Source of the DNA: Ornithorhynchus anatinus
Lineage: Eukaryota; Chordata; Mammalia; Monotremata; Ornithorhynchidae
DNA length: 64,000 bases
Direction of reading: 5' to 3'
Assembly: GCF_004115215.2 (NCBI RefSeq)
Contig: NC_041751.1
Location: 32,523,798 to 32,587,797 of the forward strand
Position numbers and translations under genes: made by a program
The notes under the pieces: generated by a model
What the model saw: the letters and a program-made list of their open reading frames with translations, nothing else
Told to the model about the DNA's origin: nothing
Database searches by the model: none
Shown here: piece after piece, positions 42,270 to 51,691 of the stretch
How positions within the stretch are numbered: the first letter of the stretch is position 1
Layout of the letters: each line of letters opens with the position of its first letter

Positions 42270-42690
42270 TCAGACACACACTAGAGGCCCATCTTGGCTA
42301 CCGGCAGTGACGAACTTTGGTTGGGAGCTGGGGTGTCCCCAGGGGCTGCAGGATCCGGCACTCACCCTGCCCTGTCTCGCCACGGGCATCTCTGACGGTC
42401 AATTAGCAGCAGGTAATTCAGGGGAGAGATCTGGGCTCCTCTTGCCCCAGATTGGTGGGCAGTAGGGAGAGGAGACTGGGCATTTCCAGAGAATCTGAAT
42501 GTCAGAGCAGATAAATGCTCTGAGAGTCACTCACAGACACACACACACGCTAATCACTACCTGAGGGAGGGGAGAGAGGAGGAAAGCGGCAGATAAATGC
42601 ATCCTCAGCCTTGTCCCGCCAGTCTGACTGTCCACAAACTACCCTCCCAGCCAGCCCGAGAGATGGAGACGGGTAAGTAGGATAAATAAT
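42270..42690 (+). promoter_or_regulatory. V1R exon 1 / promoter block for receptor at 43,687
   Basis: The only leader block on the plus strand, in keeping with the plus-strand receptor. It shows the GGAAATG-inverse segment (about 42,480-42,490), GAGGGAGGGGAGAGAG (42,552-42,567) and AGATAAATGC (42,591-42,600). The exon ends ATGGAGACGG at 42,672, and the donor GTAAGT occupies 42,673-42,678. A reverse Mon-1 is inserted just inside the intron, about 10 bp from the donor. Confidence 0.72.
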
Positions 42691-43600
42691 AATAATTGGT
42701 ATTTGTTAAGCGCTTACTATGTGCGGAGCACTGTTCTAAGCGCTGGGGGAGATACGGCGTCATCAGGTTGTCCCACGTGAGGCTCACAGTTAATCCCCAT
42801 TTTTCAGATGAGGTAATTGAGGCACAGAGAAGTGAAGCGATTTGCCCACAGTCACATGCTGACAAATGGCGGAGTCGAGATTAGAACCCATGACCTCTGA
42901 CTCCCAAGCTCGGGCTCTTTCCACTGAACTTCTGTCATTGTGGATTCGGGCCTTTCCATAGGAACCCTGCAGCTTCAGGCTGCACCTCAGAAGGGGCAGA
43001 ACATGTGCATTTTCTATTCTTTGATCCACCGACAGAACTGTAGATTAGTGCAGGCATATTAAGATCCACACTCCGGGTCTTGCTCTCTTGAAGCAGTGTG
43101 GCATAGCGGATGAAGCATGGGCCCGGGAGTCAGAAGGTCACGGGTTCTGCTGTCTGCTGTGTGACCTTGGGCAAGTCATTTAACTTCCCTCTGCCTCAGT
43201 TACCTCATCTGTAAAGCGGGGATTGAGGCTGCGAACCCCAGGCAGGATAGTGGTCTGCACACAGTAAGTGCGCAATAAATAAGATTGAATGGATGTGGGA
43301 TGGGGACTGTGTCCTACCAGATTAGCACTGTCCTAAGCGCTGTCCAGTGCTTAGAACAGTGTCTGGCACATAGTAAGGGCTTAACAAATGCCATCATTAC
43401 TATTACCAAATACTAGTATTATTATTATTATTTTCCTCCTCCTTCCCTCTTATGGGATTTAAGACTGTAAGGCCCATATCGGACAAGGACTGTCCAACCT
43501 CATTTCCTTGTATCCACCCCAGTGCTTAGTAGAGTGCCTGGCACATAGGGCTTAACACAAGCCATAATAATCATTATTATTATTACTATTCCCTCTTTAC
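42688..43600. mobile_element. Mon-1 SINEs in leader intron
   Basis: A reverse Mon-1 lies at about 42,688-42,930. Forward Mon-1 pieces lie at about 43,085-43,290, 43,295-43,430 and 43,440-43,590. All are within the proposed leader intron 42,673-43,651. Confidence 0.8.
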
Positions 43601-43651
43601 CTCTTTCTCTCTCTGTTATTCCTCCTTTTCATCTCCCACATTATTCTGCAG

Positions 43652-43686
43652 GAGTCCTCCCCTGCTTTTAATGGAAATTTAAGAGA
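43652..43686 (+). promoter_or_regulatory. Leader exon 2 and acceptor of V1R at 43,687
   Basis: A T/C-rich tract ends in TTCTGCAG at 43,651, followed by 35 untranslated bases before the start codon. This is the same 35-base spacing as in the array copies on the other strand. It also contains a short AUG frame (AATGGAAATTTAA) just before the main start. Confidence 0.65.
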
Positions 43687-44625
43687 ATGGACAGCACCGA
43701 GCTCCCCTTTGGGATCGTAACTCTGTTACATGTCAGCATCGGCGTATCAGTGAACGTCTTCCTCCTCCTGTTTTACGCCCGGCTGGTCTCCACCAGCCGG
43801 AGAACCAGCTCCTCTGAGCTGATCCTCACCCAGCTGGCCCTGGCCAACACCATCATCCTCCTCACCAGTGGAATCGCTGAGACCTTGTCAGCTTGGGGGC
43901 TGAGAAATTTCTTGGGCGATGTTGGCTGTAAAATCCTCTCATACCTCTACCGAGTGGCCCGGGGCCTGGCCATCTGCACCACCTGCCTCCTGAGCGTCTT
44001 CCAGGCCGTCACCGTCAGCCCCGGCACCTCCCGGTGGGCGGGGGTCAAAGCCAAATTACACAGATGCATCGTCCCTTTCTGCCTCCTCTCCTGGGTCCTT
44101 AATATGTTGGTAGAGTGTAGTGTAGCGATACAGATGACGGGCCCTCAGAACAGGAGCCATTCACAGAACGTGATGGATCACAAATATTGCTCACATGTCT
44201 TTGGCAGTCCAGAAACTACTTGGGCATTAACAGTTCTGGTGTCGCTCCGTGACGTGTCCTTCGTGGGGCTCATGAGCTTGGCCAGCGGCTACATGGTGTT
44301 TGTCCTACACAGACACCACCGGCAGGTCCGCCACCTCCACGGGCCCGGTCGCTCCCCCAGGGTGATGCCCGAGGTCCGAGCGGCCAAGAGAGTCATCGCC
44401 CTGGTCACCCTCTACGTCCTCCTCTACGGGAGACAGACCATCACGTTGAGCATTTTACTCAACCTGAAAGACAAGTCTCCCCTCCTGGTGAAAAGCCACA
44501 TGGTGCTGTCCTTCACCTTCTCAGCCGTCAGTCCCTTCCTGGTGATCCACAGGGACCAGAGGATCAGGATGTTCCGGCAAAGGGAATCTGCTGATTCCCA
44601 TCTGGATCTGCCTGCCCCCTCGTAG
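43687..44625 (+). CDS. Vomeronasal type-1 receptor, divergent-pair right gene
   Basis: An intact 312-residue V1R on the plus strand. It opens MDSTELPFGIV and keeps the V1R signature TCLLSVFQAVTVSPGTSRW, the extracellular cysteine pair (GCK in loop 1, KYC in loop 2), an NRS glycosylation site, RAAKRVIALVTLYVLLYGRQT in loop 3/TM6 and a short tail ending in Ser. Its loop-2/TM5 stretch (AIQMTGPQN, ALTVLVSLRD) resembles the version in array copies 2 and 4. That makes it, or a relative, a candidate for the ancestral or donor state. Its leader exon 1 is at 42,672 and it is transcribed away from the receptor at 36,467. Confidence 0.96.
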   Translation: MDSTELPFGIVTLLHVSIGVSVNVFLLLFYARLVSTSRRTSSSELILTQLALANTIILLTSGIAETLSAWGLRNFLGDVGCKILSYLYRVARGLAICTTCLLSVFQAVTVSPGTSRWAGVKAKLHRCIVPFCLLSWVLNMLVECSVAIQMTGPQNRSHSQNVMDHKYCSHVFGSPETTWALTVLVSLRDVSFVGLMSLASGYMVFVLHRHHRQVRHLHGPGRSPRVMPEVRAAKRVIALVTLYVLLYGRQTITLSILLNLKDKSPLLVKSHMVLSFTFSAVSPFLVIHRDQRIRMFRQRESADSHLDLPAPS

Positions 44626-44909
44626 TGTCTCCCTGGGACCTGGAGATTGGGAACCCGATATCGGGGTTCCTCTCCAAGTTCACTCGTGTCAAGTCAGGGC
44701 CACTGTAGGGTGGAGACGACTGGTGCTCTTTTTGGGGGGCACCACAGGAGAAGGGGAACAGGAGGTGATCTTCCCCCACAGCCTACCGGTACTCCCTGCC
44801 TCTGAAGCCCCCCTTCTCCAGCCCTGTTCTGTCTGGGCCTGGACTGGATAGATCTGGGGGTGTCCTGGTCACCCCTGGGACTGCGGAATCTGCACCCTCA
44901 TTGCCACTG

Positions 44910-45520
44910 GGAAGACTGTAAGCTCGTTGTGGGCCCTGATGTGTCTGTTATATTGTTTCATTGTACTCTCTCAAGCCCTTAGTACAGCGCTCTGCACACA
45001 GTAAACGCTCAATAAATAAGATTGATGATTGGCTAGTGTGGAGTGTGACCAGGGTTTGGGCTACTCCCTTCCTCCCCGGGCACAGTGTGACATTCCCCCC
45101 GCAGAGCCAGAGTCAGAAGCCCAGTCTGAATCTCCCCTTTTTTTTTCTCCTGACATTTGTTACGGACTTACTATGCGCCCGGCACTGTCCTAAGCGTTGG
45201 GGGAGACACAAGCTAATCGGGTTGGGCACAGTACATGCTCACAGCCTTGATGCCCATTTTGCAGATGAGGGAATTTAGGCCCAGAGAAGTGAAGTGATTT
45301 GCCCGAGGTCACACAGCAGACAAGTGGCGGAGGCAGAATTAGAATCCAGGTCCTTCTGACTTCCAGGCCTTTGCTCTAGTGCTCTATCCACTAGGCTAAG
45401 CTGCATCTCGTTAGAGTGGAAACTGGGTGGGCAGGGAATGTGGCAGTTCTTTTTTCTGCAGTTCCCAAGTGCGCAGTAAATATAATGCAACGTACCAAAT
45501 GAGCTCTAAATAAATCCTCC
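44910..45520. mobile_element. L2 tails and reverse Mon-1
   Basis: A forward L2 tail lies at about 44,910-45,035, a reverse Mon-1 at about 45,150-45,405 and a forward L2 piece at 45,410-45,490. Positions 44,626-44,905 are the presumed 3' region of the V1R with no repeats. Positions 45,520-45,795 are AT-rich and unassigned. Confidence 0.75.
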
Positions 45521-45797
45521 TGCTTCCCCTCTTCCTCTTCCTCCTTCTTGTCATACTATATTTTGTAAATTGATTTTTTTTTTTGTTCATTTGATCTTGT
45601 ACTGTTCAAACCTGGCTATCAACTGTGCACTTCTACAGTTCCAAACTCTGCTTAGGATTTCAAATTAATTTGGGTATTACCTTTTTTTAACCAAAAAAAA
45701 AAAAGACACTATTACCTCTTTCTATATAAAGAGGGAAGCCTGCAGTAAACTTTACAAAGTTGTTTTAAACTGCTAATTTTTATGTTCATTTGTGCCA

Positions 45798-46315
45798 GCG
45801 TGGCTTGGTGGAAAGAGCGGGGGCTTGGGAGTCGGAGGACCTGGGTTCGAATTCCGCCTCCGCCACTTGTCTGCTGTGTGACCTCGGGCAAGTCACTTCA
45901 CTTCTCTGTGCCTCAGTGATCTCATCTGTAAAATGGGGATTAAGACTCTGAGCCTCACATGGGGCAACCTAATTACCTTGTATCTTCTCAGCGCTTAGAA
46001 CAGTGCGCAGCACACACTGAGCGCTTAGCGAATACCATTATTATTATTACCATCTTAATAATAATAATAATAATGTTGGTATTTGTTAAGCGCTTACTAT
46101 GTGCCGAGCACTGTTCTAAGCGCTGGGGTAGACACAGGGGAATCGGGTTGTCCCACGTGAGGCTCACAGTTAATCCCCCTTTTACAGATGAGGGAACTGA
46201 GGCCCAGAGAAGTTAAGTGACTTGCCCACAGCCACACAGCTGCCAAGTGGCAGAGCCGGGATTCGAACTTATGACCCCTGACTCCCAAGCCCGTGCTCTT
46301 TCTACTGAGCCACCA
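45798..46315. mobile_element. Converging pair of full Mon-1 SINEs
   Basis: A forward element at about 45,798-46,052 and a reverse element at about 46,055-46,315 meet at their ATT/AAT tails. Together they make an inverted repeat with arms of about 250 bp that could form a long hairpin. Confidence 0.85.
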
Positions 46316-46590
46316 TCTTGAGGTTTGACACTCGTATTTGGTTCCAAGGAAAGAGACGGATAGCTCGCAAATTTATAAGCCACTTCTAACTCTTACTGTT
46401 TCCCCCCCCCCGATCTTAGTACCCAGTGGTTGCTCAATCGATCCCATCGATCAATCAATCAATCAATGGCATGGATTGAATACTGACTATATGCAACTTG
46501 GAAGGGTTCAGGCGGATAAGAGCTGGTAGTCGGGGTGTTGGGGTCATGTCTACCAAATCTGTTGCTTTCTCCCAAGCGTTTTGTACTCAA

Positions 46591-46745
46591 TAAACACGAT
46601 TGATCGAGAAATATTGGTTAATGAAGTGGCCGGTTGATGAATAAACACGATTGATCGAGAAATTGGTTAATGAAGTGGCCGGTTGATGAATAAACACGAT
46701 TGACTGATAAACTGGTTCACGAATCGGTCGATTGATGAATAAACT
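46591..46745. repeat. 50-bp minisatellite, three copies
   Basis: A unit of 49-51 bp starting TAAACACGATTGA occurs at 46,591, 46,642 and 46,691, with a fourth partial at 46,740. Internal motifs are GGTTAATGAAGTGGCC and GGTTGATGAA. It appears to have grown from an L2 3' terminus (CAATAAACACGATTGA). Confidence 0.88.
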
Positions 46746-46823
46746 CATACATTTGGGGAAAAGCACCAGGCCCCGTGAAAACACGACTGCAGGAGGTAGA
46801 ACTAAAAAAAACACAAGCGGGAG

Positions 46824-46912
46824 CCTTCGATAGCTCAGCTGGTAGAGCGGAGGACTGTAGTGGTTGCCTTTCGGTCATCCTTAGGTCGCTGGTTCGATTC
46901 CGGCTCGAAGGA
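46824..46912 (+). tRNA. tRNA-Tyr-GTA: tRNA-Tyr (GTA) with 16-nt intron, copy 2
   Basis: The exons are identical to the Tyr gene at 13,501. The intron (46,861-46,876) is also 16 nt but differs at several bases in its middle, keeping TGGTT and CGGTC at its ends. A long T-run at about 46,922-46,933 terminates transcription. An intact Arg(CCG) gene follows 391 bp downstream, mirroring the Tyr/pseudo-Arg pair at 13.5-14.0 kb. Confidence 0.97.
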
Positions 46913-46994
46913 CTTCGAAGTATTTTTTTTTTTTCCCTAAAAGAGATGCAGAGCGGCCTCCTAGGCAACTCGGCTATAAGCCACTACATCTCCC

Positions 46995-47105
46995 TCTTCA
47001 TTCATCCGCTCGTATTTATTTCCCGTGTGCAGGGCACTGTACTAAGCGCTAGGGAAAGTCCAAAAGAGGAATACAACAGATAAATTCCCTGCCCACAACG
47101 AGCTG
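46995..47105 (-). mobile_element. L2 3' tail, reverse
   Basis: A short reverse L2 end between two tRNA genes, starting at the inverted TCATTCATCC tail and including GCACTGTACTAAGCGCT. Confidence 0.75.
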
Positions 47106-47214
47106 GAACGCTCTTGGTAGGGACCCGGCTTTAAAAAGAAAGAAGAACGGTTTCCTAGGCAACGAAGTGATGAAACGGGGGCAAAAGCAACAATCCCCAA
47201 AAACGTTCTTATCT

Positions 47215-47287
47215 GACCGCGTGGCCTAATGGATAAGGCGTCTGATTCCGGATCAGAAGATTGAGGGTTCGAGTCCCTTCGTGGTTG
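47215..47287 (+). tRNA. tRNA-Arg-CCG: tRNA-Arg (CCG)
   Basis: A 73-nt gene with acceptor GACCGCG pairing with CGTGGTT (with G:T wobbles), discriminator G, A box TGGCCTAATGG and B box GGTTCGAGTCC. The anticodon loop TTCCGGA reads CCG. A T7 run starts at 47,291. The first base (G) opposite T72 is a slight departure from the strongest pairing, but every stem is closed. Confidence 0.94.
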
Positions 47288-47324
47288 ATCTTTTTTTCTT
47301 TCTCCTCTTCTCCCTCGCCTGCGA

Positions 47325-48215
47325 TCCTCAGTCACCTCATCTGTAAAATGGGGATTCGTGGTCTAGCCAAGCACTGCGTTAGGACTGTGAGCCCCACGTG
47401 GGACAACCTGATCAACTTGTATCTACCTCCGTGATTAGAACGGTGCTTGGCACCTAGTAAGCACTTAAATGCCACAGTAATCATTAATATTATTAATAGT
47501 ATAATTAATAGGTTTATAATTATTATAATGGCATTTGTTAAGCGCTTACTATGTGCTAAGCACTGTATTAAGACTGCGAGCCCCACGTGGGACAACCTGA
47601 TCACGTTGTATCTTCCCCAGCGATTAGAAGAGTGTTGGGCACATAGCGCTTAACGAATGCCATAATAATAATAAATATGATTAATAGTGTAACTAATCAT
47701 TATATTAATAAGTATTGTAATGATATTTGTTAAGCGCTTACTACGTGCCAAGCACTGTATGAAGATTGTGAGCCCCAAGTGGGACAACCTGATCACCCTG
47801 TATCTTCCCAGCGATTAGAAGAGTGCTTGGCACCTAGTAAGCGCTTAACAAATGCCATTATAATAATGATAGATTATTAATTATAATGAATGATGATGTT
47901 AATAATTATAAGCGCTTAAGAAATGCCATCATTCTTATCTAACAAGTACCACAAACGAAAGGGTGGAGACCGATTAATGATAATAATGTTTATATTTGTT
48001 AAGCAGTTACTATGTGCAGAGCCCTGTTCTAAGCGCTGGGGGAGATACAAGGTCATCAAGTGGTCCCACGTGAGGCTCTCAGTTAATCCCCATTTTCCAG
48101 ATGAGGTCACTGAGGCCCAGAGATGTGAAGTGACTTGCCCACAGTCACACAGCAGACGAGTGGCAGAGGCGGGATTCGAACCCATGACCTCTGACTCCCC
48201 AACCCGGGCTCTTTC
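47325..48215. mobile_element. Mon-1 cluster with fold-back copies
   Basis: Mon-1 3' parts lie at about 47,325-47,505. Two successive segments (about 47,525-47,690 and 47,718-47,875) each begin with the inverse of the SINE tail and end with the forward tail, forming fold-back units. A reverse Mon-1 lies at about 47,975-48,215. The two fold-back units are tandem copies of each other. Confidence 0.75.
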
Positions 48216-48219
48216 CACC

Positions 48220-48350
48220 GTTAGACTGTGAGCCCGTCGTGGGGCAGGGATGTTGCCGAATTGTCCACTGCAAGCGCTTAGTCCAGTGCCCGGCACCTAG
48301 TCTGCGCTCAATAAATACTATGGAATGAATGAATGAATGAATGAATGAAT
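48220..48350 (+). mobile_element. L2 3' tail with ATGA repeat
   Basis: A forward L2 end (CCAGTGCCCGGCACC to CAATAAATACTATGG) followed by about six GAAT repeats, immediately before a CpG island. Confidence 0.8.
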
Positions 48351-48810
48351 GAGACCGAGGCGACCACCGAGACGAAGGGGCCTCCGCCGTCCTAGAGAGG
48401 CACAGGAAGTGCCGGGGAGAGGGGTCGGCGCGGCAGCCGGCGACCACCGAGATGCGGCCGCCCAGAGCGATGCCGGAAGTGCCCCTCCGCGGGGGGACGG
48501 CCCCCGCTTTCGGCCGTTGTCGGGGTCCCGCCCGCCTCTCCCGGGTGCGGGGAGGCTCGGAGGGGAGCTCGCCGGGGCCCTCGTCCCGCCGCCCGCCCCG
48601 GGGGGTGAGTCCCGTCCGGGGGGAGGGAGGCCGCGGCGCCGCGGGGGCTCCTGGGAGGGCCCCGGCCCTGCGGGGGGGGGGGAGGGAGGGAGGGAGGAGG
48701 GGGCCGAAGCGCCGCCGCGGGGCATCCTGGGAGCCGCCCTGCCCTCGGCGGGAGGGGGAGGAGGGAGGAGACACTGCGCAGGCGCACTCCAGCGCCTTGG
48801 CTCTCATTCA
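48350..48810 (+). promoter_or_regulatory. CpG-island promoter, candidate start of the zinc-finger gene
   Basis: A strongly CpG-rich stretch with two CGACCACCGAGA-type repeats, ETS/GABP-like CCGGAAGTG (48,471-48,479) and AGGAAGTGCC. A nearly perfect NRF1 site lies at about 48,774-48,787 (CTGCGCAGGCGCAC). A strong splice donor, GGG followed by GTGAGT, occurs at 48,605, which would end a non-coding exon 1 at 48,604. The next gene on this strand is the SCAN-KRAB zinc-finger gene 2.8 kb downstream. Several overlapping open frames here are GC-composition artefacts. Confidence 0.6.
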
Positions 48811-48892
48811 CTGCTTGAGCCCCTCCCCTGTGCGCCGCCCTCTGCTAAGCGCTTGGAAAGTACCGTTCGGCCACCGATGACTCCTGTCTGCC

Positions 48893-50810
48893 AAATAACA
48901 TTCATTAGGGTAATAGTGATGGTGGTTGTTAAGGGCGCACTCTGTGCCAAGCACTGTTAGTAACAATAATAATAATAATGGCATTGGTTAAGGGCTTACT
49001 CTCTGCCAAGCACTGTTAATAATAATAATAATAATGTATTGGTTAAGGACTCACTCTGTGACAAGCACTGTCAATAATAATAATGGTATTGGTTAAGGGC
49101 TTACTCTGTGCCAAGCACTGTTCATAATAATAATAATAATGTACTGATTAAGGGCTTACTCTGGGCCAAGCACTGTTAATAATAATAATAATATGATATT
49201 GGTTAAGGGCTTACTCTGTGCCAAGCACTGTTCATAATAATAATAATGTACTGATTAAGGGCTCACTCTGTGCCAAGCCCTGTTAATAATAATAATAATG
49301 ATATTGGTTAAGGGGTTACTCTGTGCTAAGCACTGTTAATAATAATAATAATAATGTGTTGGTTAAGGGCTCACTCTGTGCCAAGCACTGTCAATAATAA
49401 TAATGGTATTGGTTAAGGGCTTACTCTGTGTCAAGCACTGTTAATAACAATAATAATAATAATGTATTGATTAAGGGCTTACTCTGTGCCAAGCACTGTT
49501 AATAATAATAATCTGATATTGGTTAAGGGCTTACTCTGCCAAGCACTGTTAATAATAATAATAATAATCATAATGATATTGGTTAAGGGCTTACTCTCTG
49601 CTAAGCACTGTTAATAATAATAATAATAATAATGTAATAGTTAAGGGCTCACTCTGTGCCAAGCACTGTCAGTAATAATAATGGTATTGGTTAAGGGCTT
49701 ACTCTGTGTCAAGCACTGTTAATAATAATAATCATAATGTATTGATTAAGGGCTTACTCTGTGCCAAGCACTGTTAATAATAATCGTAATGATATTGGTT
49801 AAGGGCTTACTCTGTGCTAAGCACTGTTAATAATCATAATGATATTGGTTAAGGTCTTACTCTGTGCCAAGCACTGTTAATAATAATAATGATATTGGTT
49901 AAGGGCTTACTCTGTGCTAAGCACCGTTAATAATAATAATGATATTGGTTAAGGGCTTACTCTGTGCCAAACACTGTTAATAATAATGGAATTGGTTAAG
50001 GACTTACTCTGGGTCAAGCACTGTTACTAATAATAATAACTTGTCAGCTGTGTGACTGTGGGCAAGTCACTTCACTTCTCTGTGCCTCAGTTACCTCATC
50101 TGTAAAATGGGGATTAACTGTGAGCCTCACGTGGGACAACCTGATGACCCTGTATCTACCCCAGCTGCACATAGTAAGCACTTAACCAATACCAACATTA
50201 TTAATGGTATTGGTTAAGGGCTTACTCTGTGCCAAGCACTGTTACTACTACTACTACTAATAATAATGGTATTGGTTAAGGGCTTACTCTGTGGCAAAGC
50301 ACTGTTAATAATAATAACAATAATAATGGTATCGGTTAAGGGCTTACTCTGTACCAAGCACTGTTAATAATAATAATGGTATTGGTTAAGGGCTCACTCT
50401 GTGCCAAGCACTGTTAATAGTAATGATAATGGTATTAGTTAAGCGCTTACTCTGTGTCATTCACTGTTAATAATAATAATGATGGCGTTGGATAAGCACT
50501 TATTATGTGCCAAGCACTGTTAATAATAATAATGGTATTGGTTAAGTACTTACTCTATACCAAGCACTGTTAATAATAATAATGGCATTGGATAAGCACT
50601 TAGTCTGTGCCAAGCACTGTTAATAGTAATGATAATGGTATTGGTTAAGGGCTTACTCTGTGCCAAGCACTGTTATTAGTAATAATAATGGTATTGGTTA
50701 AGCACTCACTCTGTGCCAAGCACTATTAATAATAATAATAATAATGGTATTGGTTAAGGGCTTACTCTGTGCCAAGTACTGTTAACAACAATAGTAATAA
50801 TAATAATAGC
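48893..50810. repeat. Mon-1-derived minisatellite, about 32 units
   Basis: About 1.9 kb of direct repeats with a monomer of about 50-58 bp. Each holds TATTGGTTAAGGGCTTACTC, TGTGCCAAGCACTGTT and then a variable (AAT)n spacer. The monomer is the first part of a reverse Mon-1 SINE, its 3' end. About 32 monomers can be counted by the AGCACTGTT landmark. A separate forward Mon-1 part is embedded at about 50,036-50,205. The array lies between the CpG island and the SCAN exon, in the presumed first intron. Confidence 0.93.
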
Positions 50811-51360
50811 ATTAGCTATCATTGCCAGCACTGAGGCCCAGAGAAGTGAAGTGACGTGCCTAAGGGCACACAGCAGACAAGTGGCAGAGCCGGGATTAGA
50901 ACTCATGTCCTCGGACTCCCAAGCCTGTGCTCTTGCCATTAGGCTACGCTTAAGCAATGAGTTCTAATTTTGCCTCCGCCACTTGTCTGCTGTGTGACCT
51001 TAGGCAAATCAATTATCTGCTCTGTGCCTCAGTCCCTTCATCTGGAAAATGGAGATTGAGACTGTGAGCCTTATTTGAGAGAGAGACTGTGTGCTTGGGA
51101 AGCAGCGTGGCTCTGTGGAAAAGAGCCCGGGCTTGGGAGTCAGAGGTCATGGGTTCGAATGCCGGCTCTGCCGCTTGTCAGCCGTGTGACTGACTATGGG
51201 CGAGTCACTTCACTTCTCTGACCCTCAGTGACCTCATCTGTCAAATGGGGATGAAGACTGTGAGCCTCACGTGGGACAATCTGATTACCCTCTATCTACC
51301 TCAGCGCTTAGAACAGTGCTCTGCGCATAGTAAGCGCTTAAAAAAATACCAACGTTATTA
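50811..51360. mobile_element. Mon-1 SINEs before the SCAN exon
   Basis: A reverse Mon-1 piece lies at about 50,811-50,955, a forward piece at 50,957-51,085 and a full forward element at about 51,100-51,358. The last ends about 15 bp before the acceptor of the SCAN exon. Confidence 0.85.
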
Positions 51361-51376
51361 TAATTCCGGTTCAGAG

Positions 51377-51691
51377 ATGGCAGACGCTGCAGAATCGATG
51401 GTGACGCTGCCCTGGGTGACCCGCGCCCAGCGCTTCCGGCGGTTCCGGTATCAGGAGGCGTCCGGCCCCCGCGAGGCCCTGGGCCGCCTGCGGGAGCTGT
51501 GCCATCTGTGGCTGAGGCCCGACCGGCGCTCCAAGGAGCAGATCCTCGACCTGCTGGTGCTGGAGCAGTTCCTCGCCGCCTTGCCCGCCGACACCCAGGC
51601 CTGGGTGCGGATCCAGCGCCCCGAGAGCGGGGAGGAGGCCGCGGCCCTGGTGGAGGAGCTGGAGCGGGAGCAGGACGGGCCGGGAGAGCCG
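51377..51691 (+). CDS. SCAN-domain exon
   Basis: This exon encodes 105 residues. After [15 protein letters not shown] comes a full SCAN domain (about residues 16-100) with the hallmark blocks [41 protein letters not shown] and [10 protein letters not shown]...[15 protein letters not shown]. The exon ends before a GTGAGA donor in phase 0. SCAN forms homo- and heterodimers and has no enzymatic role. Confidence 0.93.

Noticed and set aside
48145-48960. Open frames of up to 220 codons across the CpG island
   Set aside because: Pro/Arg/Gly-rich composition, no domains, and extension into L2 and SINE sequence show they are composition artefacts.
48893-50810. A CRISPR-like repeat-spacer array
   Set aside because: The repeats derive from a SINE and the spacers are only (AAT)n variants in a vertebrate genome. 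It is a minisatellite.
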